Part shown: piece by piece, positions 29,940 through 38,990 of the stretch
Position numbering within the stretch: the stretch's first letter is position 1
Layout: each line of letters starts with the position of its first letter
NCBI GenBank assembly: GCA_003216275.1
Contig: QCJC01000002.1
Coordinates: 162,414 to 226,413 of the forward strand
From: Prochlorococcus sp. AG-402-P18
Lineage (GTDB): Bacteria > Cyanobacteriota > Cyanobacteriia > PCC-6307 > Cyanobiaceae
Reading direction: 5' to 3'
DNA length: 64,000 bases
The notes under the pieces: generated by a model
The model's input: the letters and a program-made list of their open reading frames with translations, nothing else
What the model was told of the DNA's origin: nothing
Databases searched by the model: none
Position numbers and translations under genes: made by a program

Positions 29940-30839
29940 GTGAATAATGAAAAATTGGATAATAAATCTCCAACTAAATTTAATCTTGATGTAAACCATA
30001 CCAAGATCGATGAAATACAAAGCAAGCTAAAGAAAGGAGAAAAACTAAATCCAAGTCCAGAAATAATCAAGTTCTTAGTCAAAGGTCTTTGTGATACAAA
30101 TGGTTTAGTTAGAAGAAGGTATGCAGAAGAATTAGGGAAAATTGGTAAAGCAACCTTACCTGAATTAATTAATGTTCTTCTGAACAGTCAAAACGTTATA
30201 CAAAGAAGAGCAGCCGCCAAGACTTTAAAATTAGTTGAAGATCCAGCCGCTTTACCTCATCTGATAAAAGCACTTACAAGTGATTCAGATCCTGTAGTTC
30301 AATGCTCCGCAGCAGGCGCAATTGCAATTTTTGGAGAAGCTGCCGCGAGTCATTTAATAAATGTCTTAAAGAATCAAAGCCTTACAGAAATGCAATACGG
30401 GCTTGCAACCTGGTGCCTAGGCTTTATCGGAGCAAAAGCGCCCAATACGATCAAAAAAGCTGCTGAGTCAAACAATAATAATGTCAAATCAGCTGCAATC
30501 TCAGCACTTGAAGAACAAATCAGAGATTCACAAGATAAAAACGCAATTCAGCTAGTAGAAAATGCACTTAATGATACTGCTGAGATTGTTCAAATTGAAG
30601 CTATTAAACTAGTTGGAAAATTATATAAAATAGAATCTTTAATTCCTATCTTAATCGAAAAATTAAAAAATAATAGTCCAGATATTCGAAAAGCATCCGT
30701 GTTATCATTGATGCAACTAAATATTAAAGAGGCTCTAGGTTCACTCAAAGAACTTCTTGAGATAGAGAAGGAAGATCATATCAGAAACATCATTAAATTA
30801 GCTATAAAGAAAATAGAAAAACGAGATTTTGATAGATAG
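29940..30839 (+). CDS. HEAT-repeat bilin lyase, CpeF/MpeU-like
   Basis: A 299-residue E/F-type lyase homologue made of HEAT repeats, for example 'LVKGLCDTNGLVRRRYAEEL' and 'VQCSAAGAIAIFGEAAASHL' then 'MQYGLATWCLGFIGAKAPNT'. Length and sequence best fit the CpeF (formerly MpeV)/MpeU group, whose members attach the doubly linked bilin at beta Cys50/61; both cysteines are present in this CpeB. The exact site cannot be proven from sequence. The start is GTG (29940), with an A/T-rich TATAAT at 29924-29929 very close upstream. It lies alone on the plus strand between cpeY and cpeZ, and its stop is one base from the cpeZ stop. Confidence 0.75.
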   Translation: MNNEKLDNKSPTKFNLDVNHTKIDEIQSKLKKGEKLNPSPEIIKFLVKGLCDTNGLVRRRYAEELGKIGKATLPELINVLLNSQNVIQRRAAAKTLKLVEDPAALPHLIKALTSDSDPVVQCSAAGAIAIFGEAAASHLINVLKNQSLTEMQYGLATWCLGFIGAKAPNTIKKAAESNNNNVKSAAISALEEQIRDSQDKNAIQLVENALNDTAEIVQIEAIKLVGKLYKIESLIPILIEKLKNNSPDIRKASVLSLMQLNIKEALGSLKELLEIEKEDHIRNIIKLAIKKIEKRDFDR

Positions 30840-30840
30840 A

Positions 30841-31437
30841 TTAAATCATTTTATACCTTAAAATATCCTCTTTTATCATTGGATCAATTGAGCTATCATT
30901 TAATAATTCATCAAATAATTCATCAACTGATTGATCTCTCATTTCTACTAGTGCGCTAACAGAAGCTTTTGCCTTTAACAAGTCTTTATCTCTAGAGGTT
31001 TTTATTAAGATATTTCTTCCATAAGAGCCTAATTGCCTAAGTATAGAAATAACACTTAATATTATCTCGGGAGAATTATCATTAAGCGCTGAATTAATTA
31101 CGGAAATCACATCATCATTTAGTTCTTTTAAACTAAAATTAACTATAACTTTTATAATCGTCTTAAGGCAACTAACTCTAACAGTTTTTTTGTTACTTCT
31201 AAAATATAGTTGCGCAATTGGCTTTAAACTTTCTTCTCCATATTCTCCCAAAGCTACTATAGATTTTCTTCTTAATACTATATCTTTTTCTTTTAAATTA
31301 GCTAAAAGATTATCCATAAATCTAACTGAAAAGTCTTTCCTTAAATCTATGCAAGCTTGAGAATAAATATTTGGATTTGGATGCAAAAAATCAGCATAAA
31401 GTTGAATATATTTCTTTAAATTTATAAAATCACTCAT
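30841..31437 (-). CDS. cpeZ: CpeZ, chaperone/partner of CpeY lyase
   Basis: A 198-residue HEAT-repeat protein. 'LHPNPNIYSQACIDLRKDFS' at the N-terminus and 'VRFMDNLLANLKEKDIVLRR' then 'KSIVALGEYGEESLKPIAQL' match CpeZ, which acts with CpeY on the alpha subunit and helps keep phycoerythrin folded. It lies 53 bases downstream of cpeA on the same strand, so cpeB-cpeA-cpeZ is the likely operon. The length is close to that of other CpeZ proteins (about 205). Confidence 0.83.
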   Translation of the reverse strand: MSDFINLKKYIQLYADFLHPNPNIYSQACIDLRKDFSVRFMDNLLANLKEKDIVLRRKSIVALGEYGEESLKPIAQLYFRSNKKTVRVSCLKTIIKVIVNFSLKELNDDVISVINSALNDNSPEIILSVISILRQLGSYGRNILIKTSRDKDLLKAKASVSALVEMRDQSVDELFDELLNDSSIDPMIKEDILRYKMI

Positions 31438-31490
31438 TAAAGGTTTGAATTATAATTTATAAAACTATTTCAAGTAAATCTATTTATTCA

Positions 31491-31958
31491 TTAAGCAAGG
31501 GCATTTATTAAATAATCCAATAACCCTTTTAATTCTGTTTCAGCCTGCTGACTCATAACCTCGTTGATTTTAATTTCATCTCGAATGAACATAAATGCTT
31601 CTATGTATGCAGTTGTTGGCAATAACTGAATGCGAATAATTTCTCTCATACCTGATATACCCCATTCATCTAAAGGACCAGTTCCACCAGTAACCAAGCA
31701 ATAATTAATAAGGCGCAAGTAATGATGAATGTCTCTAACACATTTATCTTTATTCGCCTGTTCATATGAACCGTTTTGATAGACAGCATCGACAGCATCG
31801 TTAGTAAATTTATCGAGACAAGAAGCAAGCTTTTCTGCAGCCTCTAAGCGAGCCTTAGCCCTATCAAAAGAACCTTTAACAGATTCAAAATCACTCATGC
31901 TAGGAAATCTACCTGCTGCATCAGCGGCACTAACAACGGTTGTAACTGCAGATTTCAT
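31491..31958 (-). CDS. cpeA: phycoerythrin alpha subunit (class III)
   Basis: Alpha chain of phycoerythrin, 155 residues against about 164 in most cyanobacteria. The family is certain from 'VVSAADAAGRFPSMSDFESV' and 'HYLRLINYCLVTGGTGPLDE'. The bilin cysteine Cys73 (canonical alpha-82) is kept in 'KDKCVRDIHHY', but nine residues are missing from the loop just before it. The second canonical site, alpha-139, is lost: 'FIRDEIKINEVMSQQ' has Lys130 in the cysteine position. Cys47 and Cys87 are other cysteines. The reduced chromophore load fits the PE-III of low-light Prochlorococcus. It follows cpeB by 62 bases. Confidence 0.95.
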   Translation of the reverse strand: MKSAVTTVVSAADAAGRFPSMSDFESVKGSFDRAKARLEAAEKLASCLDKFTNDAVDAVYQNGSYEQANKDKCVRDIHHYLRLINYCLVTGGTGPLDEWGISGMREIIRIQLLPTTAYIEAFMFIRDEIKINEVMSQQAETELKGLLDYLINALA

Positions 31959-32020
31959 AGTGATTTAGGTGGTTAAGTTCAAAATGCTCTAGTAGAGGGA
32001 AAAACGTCAGAAGTGAGGTT

Positions 32021-32572
<552 letters not shown>

Positions 32573-32590
32573 TTACTAGTTATCCAAAGC

Positions 32591-32623
32591 AATAAGTAGT
32601 GACATTACTAGTCATTACTTATT
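32591..32623 (-). promoter_or_regulatory. imperfect palindrome upstream of cpeB
   Basis: Arms 32591-32603 (AATAAGTAGTGAC) and 32611-32623 (GTCATTACTTATT) match at 12 of 13 positions around a seven-base spacer ATTACTA. It lies 22 bases before the cpeB ATG. On the minus strand it also appears as two near-copies of AGTAATG ten bases apart. It could be an operator or a leader hairpin; it has no T tail expected of a terminator. Confidence 0.4.
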
Positions 32624-32786
32624 TAACTTAAGACTTATTGCCAAATTTCACTGAAAAATACCCTAAGAACGAAATGCTTCTTAACTGTGAGGATAAATTT
32701 TCAACAAGATCAATCACAAAGTTATCTCAAAAAGCTTATACGCACTAGGGATATAAGTAGCTTGGGCTATTGTTAAAATAAAATCA

Positions 32787-33011
32787 ATGCAGAATCCGAC
32801 AGTAGAAGAGCTTAAAGAATCCATCAAGCAACTGAGCGACTACCAAAATCGTTTAGAGAAAGAGGTGGTAACTATTTCACGCAAACTAAAAATGCCCCAA
32901 GGGAAAATTGATTCAATTATTAAGTCTCATAAAGAACTAAATCAAATCAGAACAATACTTTCGAAACTTAATAACCAAAAAGAAAATTTAGTCTTAAATT
33001 TGAAGCCATAG
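32787..33011 (+). CDS. small coiled-coil protein, 74 residues, unknown
   Basis: A 74-codon ATG frame with no cysteine or membrane segment. It is predicted mostly helical, with heptad-like spacing of leucine and isoleucine ('LKESIKQLSDYQNRLEKEVV' and 'LNQIRTILSKLNNQKENL'), suggesting a short coiled coil. It lies 64 bases upstream of uvrD on the same strand and is divergent from cpeB. Position immediately before uvrD suggests co-transcription; function unknown. Confidence 0.6.
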   Translation: MQNPTVEELKESIKQLSDYQNRLEKEVVTISRKLKMPQGKIDSIIKSHKELNQIRTILSKLNNQKENLVLNLKP

Positions 33012-33075
33012 ATTTATCTTTAAACTTCTATTCAAACAAAATTTATTCAAACTTCATTTATTTTAAGACTATAAA

Positions 33076-35490
33076 ATGAAAGAATCAAACAGTATATTTT
33101 TGAATGGATTAAATGAGGCTCAATCTCATGCAGTTGATCATTTTCATGGTCCATTATTAGTAGTAGCAGGGGCCGGAAGCGGAAAGACTAGAGCTCTTAC
33201 TCATCGTATTGCACATTTAATTACTGAATACAAAGTTGATCCAAGCTCTATTCTTGCAGTTACTTTTACAAACAAAGCTGCAAGAGAAATGAAAGATAGA
33301 CTTGAATTACTTTTAGCCAAAAGATTATCATTTATAAACCATGGAATGCCCTGGCAAGCATTACAAGTAGCAGAACAAAGACAAATTCGCAATCGTATAT
33401 ATAGCGAAATTAGCCGAGAATTATGGATAGGTACTTTTCATGCTTTATTTGCAAGATTATTGCGCTTTGATATTGATAAGTTCAAAGACCCTGAGGGATT
33501 AAAATGGACTAAACAGTTTTCAATATATGATGAAACTGATGCTCAAAGTCTTATCAAAGAAATCATTACACAAGACTTACAATTAGATCCTAAAAGATTT
33601 GAACCCAAAAAAGTACGATGGGCTATTAGCAATGCCAAGAATCAATGCTTACTTCCTGATGATTTAGCAAAGAACCAAGAAGGTCAACGTGGCAAATTAG
33701 TTGCTGAAACTTACAGGCTTTACAGAAAAGCCTTGGCTGCTAATAATGCCTTAGACTTTGATGATTTATTATTAATACCTGTTCAATTATTGCAGCAGAA
33801 TGAAATTATTAGAGATTATTGGCACAGCCGCTTCAAACATGTTTTAGTAGACGAATATCAAGATACTAATTGGACTCAATATGAATTAATTAAACTATTA
33901 GTTACCAATGGTAAAGATCCATCTTCTTTCAAAAATTGGAATAATCGTTCTGTTTTTGTTGTTGGCGATGCTGATCAAAGTATTTATAGCTTTAGAGCTG
34001 CTGATTTTAGAATATTAATGGGTTTTCAAGAAGATTTTGGGGAGAAAAATATAGATAGTAAAAACGACTCAACTCTCGTAAAGCTTGAAGAAAACTATCG
34101 ATCTACCTCTACTATTCTCAATGCAGCAAATTCATTAATTTCGAATAATAAAGAACGCATTGATAAAGTTCTTAGAGCCACAAGAGGAGAAGGAGAAGCT
34201 ATTAAATTAACAAGATGTGATGATGAGATAGCAGAGGCAGAAGCAGTTGTTCATAGGCTAAGAATTTTAAATGCAGCAAATCCAGAAATAAATTGGGGAG
34301 ACATGGCTATTCTTTATAGAACTAATGCCCAATCAAGAGCAATTGAAGATTCTTTAGTGCGATGGAGTATTCCATATATTGTTGTTGGAGGATTACGTTT
34401 TTATGACAGAAGAGAAATTAAAGATCTTTTGGCTTATTTAAGACTTTTAATTAATCCATCGGACAGTGTCAGTCTTCTAAGAGTTTTAAACGTTCCTAAA
34501 AGAGGAATTGGTAAAACAACAGTTCAGAGAATAAGTGATGCTGCAAGTCAACTAAAAATCCCTCTTTGGGATGTAGTAAATGATCCCGAAGCTGTAAGGT
34601 CACTTGCTGGAAGGTCAGCTAAAGGCCTTTTGGTATTTAGTGAACTCATAAATGAACTTCAAAGTCATCTACTTTCTTCTAACCCTGCTGAATTAGTGCA
34701 ATTAGTTTTAGAAAAAAGTGGGTACTTAAGTGAATTAATTGCCACAGGAACAGATGAGGCTGAAGAAAGAAGACGCAATCTTCAAGAATTAGTTAATGCT
34801 GCTTTGCAATATCAAGAGGAAAGTGAAGAAGCAACCTTAGAGGGCTTTTTATCAACTGCTGCATTATCAAGCGATGCAGACAACAAAGATACTGCGTCAA
34901 ATCGAGTCACATTAATGACTCTTCACAGCAGTAAAGGCTTGGAATTTCCTGTCGTTTGTCTTGTTGGAATGGAGCAAGGATTATTTCCAAGCTATAGATC
35001 TCTGGATGATCCATCTTCCCTTGAGGAAGAAAGAAGACTTTGTTACGTGGGACTTACTAGGGCAAAAGAAAAACTATTTCTCTTTCATGCAAGTGAGAGA
35101 AGAATGTGGGGAGGGATGAGAGAACCGGCCATAGCCTCCATATTTCTATCTGAAATCCCTGAAGAACTTGTTAAAGGGGATATTCCTCTATCTGGTGGGA
35201 CAACAATAAGAAGGGAGAAGAATCTAGATAGACTTACAAGAATTGATCGCCAAAGTAATAAACAATCTTTTCTTAACAACGCTGAAAATGGCGTAAGGAA
35301 AACATACTCCGGTCCTTCTCCAGGAAAGAAATGGTCAGTTAACGATAGAGTTGAACATTCCTCATTTGGAACAGGAAAAATAACACATGTTTTTGGTTCA
35401 GGTGAAAAAATTTCTTTAGCTATAAAGTTTGCTGGAATGGGATCTAAAATATTAGACCCAAGATTAGCGCCTTTAAAATTAATTAATTAA
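33076..35490 (+). CDS. uvrD: UvrD/PcrA-type superfamily 1 DNA helicase
   Basis: A 3'-5' ATP-dependent helicase for nucleotide excision repair and replication-fork maintenance, 804 residues. Helicase motifs are in order: Q motif 'LNEAQSHAV', Walker A 'VVAGAGSGKTRALTHRI', motif Ia 'TFTNKAAREMKDR', motif II 'HVLVDEYQDTNWTQYE', motif III 'VVGDADQSIYSFRAADF', motif IV 'EENYRST', motif V 'LMTLHSSKGLEFPVV' and motif VI 'EEERRLCYVGLTRAKEKLFL'. The C-terminal Tudor-like tail ('VNDRVEHSSFGTGKITHVFG') is of the PcrA/UvrD type. Location next to the phycoerythrin genes matches known Prochlorococcus order. Confidence 0.96.
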   Translation: MKESNSIFLNGLNEAQSHAVDHFHGPLLVVAGAGSGKTRALTHRIAHLITEYKVDPSSILAVTFTNKAAREMKDRLELLLAKRLSFINHGMPWQALQVAEQRQIRNRIYSEISRELWIGTFHALFARLLRFDIDKFKDPEGLKWTKQFSIYDETDAQSLIKEIITQDLQLDPKRFEPKKVRWAISNAKNQCLLPDDLAKNQEGQRGKLVAETYRLYRKALAANNALDFDDLLLIPVQLLQQNEIIRDYWHSRFKHVLVDEYQDTNWTQYELIKLLVTNGKDPSSFKNWNNRSVFVVGDADQSIYSFRAADFRILMGFQEDFGEKNIDSKNDSTLVKLEENYRSTSTILNAANSLISNNKERIDKVLRATRGEGEAIKLTRCDDEIAEAEAVVHRLRILNAANPEINWGDMAILYRTNAQSRAIEDSLVRWSIPYIVVGGLRFYDRREIKDLLAYLRLLINPSDSVSLLRVLNVPKRGIGKTTVQRISDAASQLKIPLWDVVNDPEAVRSLAGRSAKGLLVFSELINELQSHLLSSNPAELVQLVLEKSGYLSELIATGTDEAEERRRNLQELVNAALQYQEESEEATLEGFLSTAALSSDADNKDTASNRVTLMTLHSSKGLEFPVVCLVGMEQGLFPSYRSLDDPSSLEEERRLCYVGLTRAKEKLFLFHASERRMWGGMREPAIASIFLSEIPEELVKGDIPLSGGTTIRREKNLDRLTRIDRQSNKQSFLNNAENGVRKTYSGPSPGKKWSVNDRVEHSSFGTGKITHVFGSGEKISLAIKFAGMGSKILDPRLAPLKLIN

Positions 35491-35537
35491 TAAATAAAAT
35501 TGAAAAAATTATAATCAATCAAAAACAATAACATCTC

Positions 35538-36794
35538 ATGAAATTATTTAATAAATCAGAAATTGAGAAAGAGATCAAGGAATTACCCAATGGTATTCTA
35601 ACTATTCTTTTAGATACAGCTACCTCAATTAATATAAACTCTATTGCAATTGTTGGTGGAATTGTAAGAGATATAATAATGAAATCTAAGAACAAAGATT
35701 ATGAAATTATCTTTAATGATCTAGATATAATTATAGAAGGGGAGACCACAATTTATGTAAAAGAATTACAGAAGTATTTTAGTCCAGAAAGAGTAAAGAT
35801 TATTCGCAACAACAGCACTTATAAAACATCAGAAATAACAATTGACGGGATCAAAGTTGATATAGCTAGCGCCCGTAAAGAGACTTATCCTATACCTGGT
35901 GAAAATCCAAAAGTTAAATCATCATCAATCAAAAATGATCTCAATAGAAGAGATTTTAATGTTAACTCTATGGCAATTGAACTGAAAGAAAACAAACTAA
36001 TAGATTTGTTTTCTGGATTCGATGCTATTTCAAGAATGAAAATAGATTTCTTGCATGAATCAAGTGTACTGGAGGATCCTACCCGCATTATCAGAGCATC
36101 TCGATACTCAGCAAAGTTAGGTTTTGATCTATCCAATAGAGCCGTTAGTCAAATAAGAAATACAATAAATTCCTGGCCTTGGAATTGGCATATTGGTGAT
36201 AATCCTGATTTAGCACCTTCAGCTTTGTCAACAAGATTAAAAATGGAGCTTGAATTACTTTTTAAAAGTAAAGATTGGGAAAAGGCATTAGGTAACCTAA
36301 ATGAATGGGAAGGCCTAAAAATAATAGATTCAAAATTACAGGATAATAAAAATTTATTAAAAAATATTATTTTAGCAAAAGACTCAAATCTCGATCCCCT
36401 TATTGCATTTGTTTATGAAGCAGAAAATCCTATATGTCTCTCTCAAAGACTAAAATTATCACAAAAACAAAAGGAAATAATTGAAGGAGCATATCAATTA
36501 AAAAAATACCTAAAAGATATTATAGATAGAGAATCATATAAAAACTGGCCTCCATCAAAGTGGACATATGTTCTAGAATCATTCAATATAAATGAATCTT
36601 CTTTCATACTAGAAATTTGCAGGAGAAACCCTTTAAAAGAATATTTATCATCTTGGTTATACATCTGGAAGAGAATAGAGTCACCCATCAAAGGAGATGA
36701 TTTAATTGCTAAAGGTTGGAAATCTGGACCAGAATTAGGGATCGAAATAAAACGGCAAAGAATGAAATTAATTGATGAGAGGAATACACTATGA
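35538..36794 (+). CDS. cca: CCA tRNA nucleotidyltransferase / poly(A) polymerase family
   Basis: A class II nucleotidyltransferase, 418 residues, that adds or repairs the tRNA 3' CCA end. Domain evidence is 'SIAIVGGIVRDIIM', the metal-binding Asp pair in 'FNDLDIIIEG', 'RDFNVNSMAIELKENKLIDL' and 'EDPTRIIRASRYSAKLGF'. None of the tRNA genes in this window encodes CCA, so the activity is needed. Some cyanobacteria split CC- and A-adding activities between paralogues, so its exact specificity is not certain. It starts 47 bases after uvrD and converges with the SelD fusion. Confidence 0.9.
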   Translation: MKLFNKSEIEKEIKELPNGILTILLDTATSININSIAIVGGIVRDIIMKSKNKDYEIIFNDLDIIIEGETTIYVKELQKYFSPERVKIIRNNSTYKTSEITIDGIKVDIASARKETYPIPGENPKVKSSSIKNDLNRRDFNVNSMAIELKENKLIDLFSGFDAISRMKIDFLHESSVLEDPTRIIRASRYSAKLGFDLSNRAVSQIRNTINSWPWNWHIGDNPDLAPSALSTRLKMELELLFKSKDWEKALGNLNEWEGLKIIDSKLQDNKNLLKNIILAKDSNLDPLIAFVYEAENPICLSQRLKLSQKQKEIIEGAYQLKKYLKDIIDRESYKNWPPSKWTYVLESFNINESSFILEICRRNPLKEYLSSWLYIWKRIESPIKGDDLIAKGWKSGPELGIEIKRQRMKLIDERNTL

Positions 36795-36812
36795 ATAAGT
36801 CAAAAAAATTGA

Positions 36813-38990
36813 CTATAAAACAAAGCCAATTTTTTTCCATGGCCCCTTACGAAGAAGTTCTTCTGAATAAATAGATGAACAACTAATAACTAAAGGCCCA
36901 CACGTTTGTGGATCCACTAAAACCTTCAGCATAGTATTATATAAATCGCTTTCAAATGAAAAATCATTATAAATTAATTCAAACCTTAGGTCTTTGGCTC
37001 CATAAATATTTTTTAAAAATATTTTATTTGAAGGAGACAAGCTACTCTCAAAACCTTTATATAAAAGTTTTTTTACACCATTATAGACTGGTATCTTATC
37101 AAGCTCAAGAATAACTTTAACAGGTTCTAAATTCATATTTAATTGATTAATATTTGTAGATTCAAGCATTTCAGACAAATGTCCAAGCAAACCAAAACCA
37201 GTTATATCAGTACATGCATTTACAATCTTTGAATATTTATTTATATTCTCTAAATTATTAATATAATCAACAATTTGATGCTGACTCTGATTCATTTCAT
37301 TTAGTACAGAATCAAGCTCATAAGGTTTCACTCTGCCATTCATAAATGCAGAAAAAATTACTCCAGTTCCCAATGGTCGACTAATTAAAAGTTGATCCCC
37401 TTTTTCCATACCTCCCTTATGCCAAAAATGTAATTTATTATTAATAAATCCATTTACAGTTAATGAGCTTTCGATTCCTAGAGAGGAAGGCTCATCAGAG
37501 ATTTTAATTGATTCCAAAGTATGACCACCGATAAGTCTTGCGCCTTGTATAGTTAAAGCAGAATTAATACCTTCCAATACTTGAACTAACAATTTTTGTT
37601 GCAGGTTATTAGACAAGGATGGTAAATTAATTACTGATTGTGCAGAAACAACAGATCCTCCGCATGCCCAAATATCAGAGCAAGAATGAAAAGCTAAAAG
37701 TCTCCCATTTAGCCATGGATCACTAATTAAAGCAGGGAATCCATCAACACTTTGTATCAAAGTCTTACCAGAAGATAAAACTCCTATATTAATAGAATCA
37801 TCAGTTGAAGATTTTATAAAATCTAAGTTATTCAATGCTGATTGTAAAGGAACATAAGCTAACTTTGCAGCACATCCTCTACACCTAATTATCTCATTTT
37901 CAGAAAACTTTTCTGAAGCCATATCATTTAGAAGATAAAATTTAGACATAAATCTTTTATCAATTAACTCTTTTAATCTTGATAGCCAATTAAAAGGACC
38001 TATCAAAAACTTACCCCAAGAAATAAAAGCTTTAGAATTCTTTTTGCTAGAGTTTATATCTAAAAGTTGTATTGCTTTTCTCTGAGGTTTCCATTCCTGA
38101 AGCTTTAAACCTTTAGTTATACTCTCTAAATTTTTAGCTAGTGGAATAGCAGAGCGAACTGCCCATACTCCAGATGAAGGACGGGAATCATCCTTAATTA
38201 CGCCACAATCTCCTACAGCAAATAACTCAGGATAATTTAGAACCTGAAAAGTGTTTTTTGTTAAAACTCTCCCATCTTGATTGACAGGTAAGCCACTATC
38301 TTTTATCCATTCAAATGATTGATTACCAGTACATATTAATGATGGATATAAAACAGATGAATTCTTTTGTATTAGCTCAATATTTAAAGCTTTTAAAGTA
38401 TTTAATAGATTTTTTGCAAGTTTCCTGCCTCTTTTAACTTTTAATTGAATAGGTCTTTTTGGCCATCTCTTTCTTAGAGAAAAAGCTATTTCTATCCCAG
38501 AAAATCCTGCACCTATTATTACAAATGGTTTAGCATAAGAATCATCCTTATAGATATCTTGATCGACAATAAAGCTAAGTGATTCAGAGAAAGGTTTAAT
38601 TGGGATAGCTAAATTTTTATCGCTACTAATAATAGAATTAAAATTTAAATTAGTTTTTGTTCCTATATTTAACGATAGTAAAGAATATTCAATTTCTGGT
38701 CGTCCTGCTAAAAGTAGTTTTTTGTCCTTAAGGTTGATACCCTCAATTTCTGCCATCACAAATGAAACGCCTGCCTTTGAAGCAAGATTCCTTAAATCAA
38801 TTAGTATTTCATCAATTTTGTATTTACCTGCTACCACACCTGGAAACATCCCAGAGTAAATAGTTGTGCTTGCTTTATTGACTAAAGTAATCATTCCAGC
38901 AGGCCTCAATTTTGGATGCATTGCCCATCTAAGTAAAACAAGGGCATGACTATGACCACCCCCAGCTAAAACAAGATGATCACTCAACAT
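36813..38990 (-). CDS. selD: FAD-dependent oxidoreductase fused to selenide, water dikinase
   Basis: A fusion of about 725 residues. The N-terminal half is an NDH-2-like flavoprotein: 'HLVLAGGGHSHALVLLRWAM' for FAD, the second dinucleotide fold 'FVIIGAGFSGIEIAFSLRKR' and 'ELFAVGDCGVI'. The C-terminal half is a SelD domain starting 'RCRGCAAKLAYVPLQ', which preserves the C-x-x-K active-site pair of E. coli SelD (Cys17, Lys20), then 'IGGHTLES' and 'DITGFGLLGHLSEML'. SelD makes selenophosphate for selenocysteine or 2-selenouridine tRNA. The fused reductase could prepare the selenium donor. The start is set at 38990; an upstream frame extends to 39017. The ATG overlaps mtnP on the other strand. 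Confidence 0.88.
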   Translation of the reverse strand: MLSDHLVLAGGGHSHALVLLRWAMHPKLRPAGMITLVNKASTTIYSGMFPGVVAGKYKIDEILIDLRNLASKAGVSFVMAEIEGINLKDKKLLLAGRPEIEYSLLSLNIGTKTNLNFNSIISSDKNLAIPIKPFSESLSFIVDQDIYKDDSYAKPFVIIGAGFSGIEIAFSLRKRWPKRPIQLKVKRGRKLAKNLLNTLKALNIELIQKNSSVLYPSLICTGNQSFEWIKDSGLPVNQDGRVLTKNTFQVLNYPELFAVGDCGVIKDDSRPSSGVWAVRSAIPLAKNLESITKGLKLQEWKPQRKAIQLLDINSSKKNSKAFISWGKFLIGPFNWLSRLKELIDKRFMSKFYLLNDMASEKFSENEIIRCRGCAAKLAYVPLQSALNNLDFIKSSTDDSINIGVLSSGKTLIQSVDGFPALISDPWLNGRLLAFHSCSDIWACGGSVVSAQSVINLPSLSNNLQQKLLVQVLEGINSALTIQGARLIGGHTLESIKISDEPSSLGIESSLTVNGFINNKLHFWHKGGMEKGDQLLISRPLGTGVIFSAFMNGRVKPYELDSVLNEMNQSQHQIVDYINNLENINKYSKIVNACTDITGFGLLGHLSEMLESTNINQLNMNLEPVKVILELDKIPVYNGVKKLLYKGFESSLSPSNKIFLKNIYGAKDLRFELIYNDFSFESDLYNTMLKVLVDPQTCGPLVISCSSIYSEELLRKGPWKKIGFVL

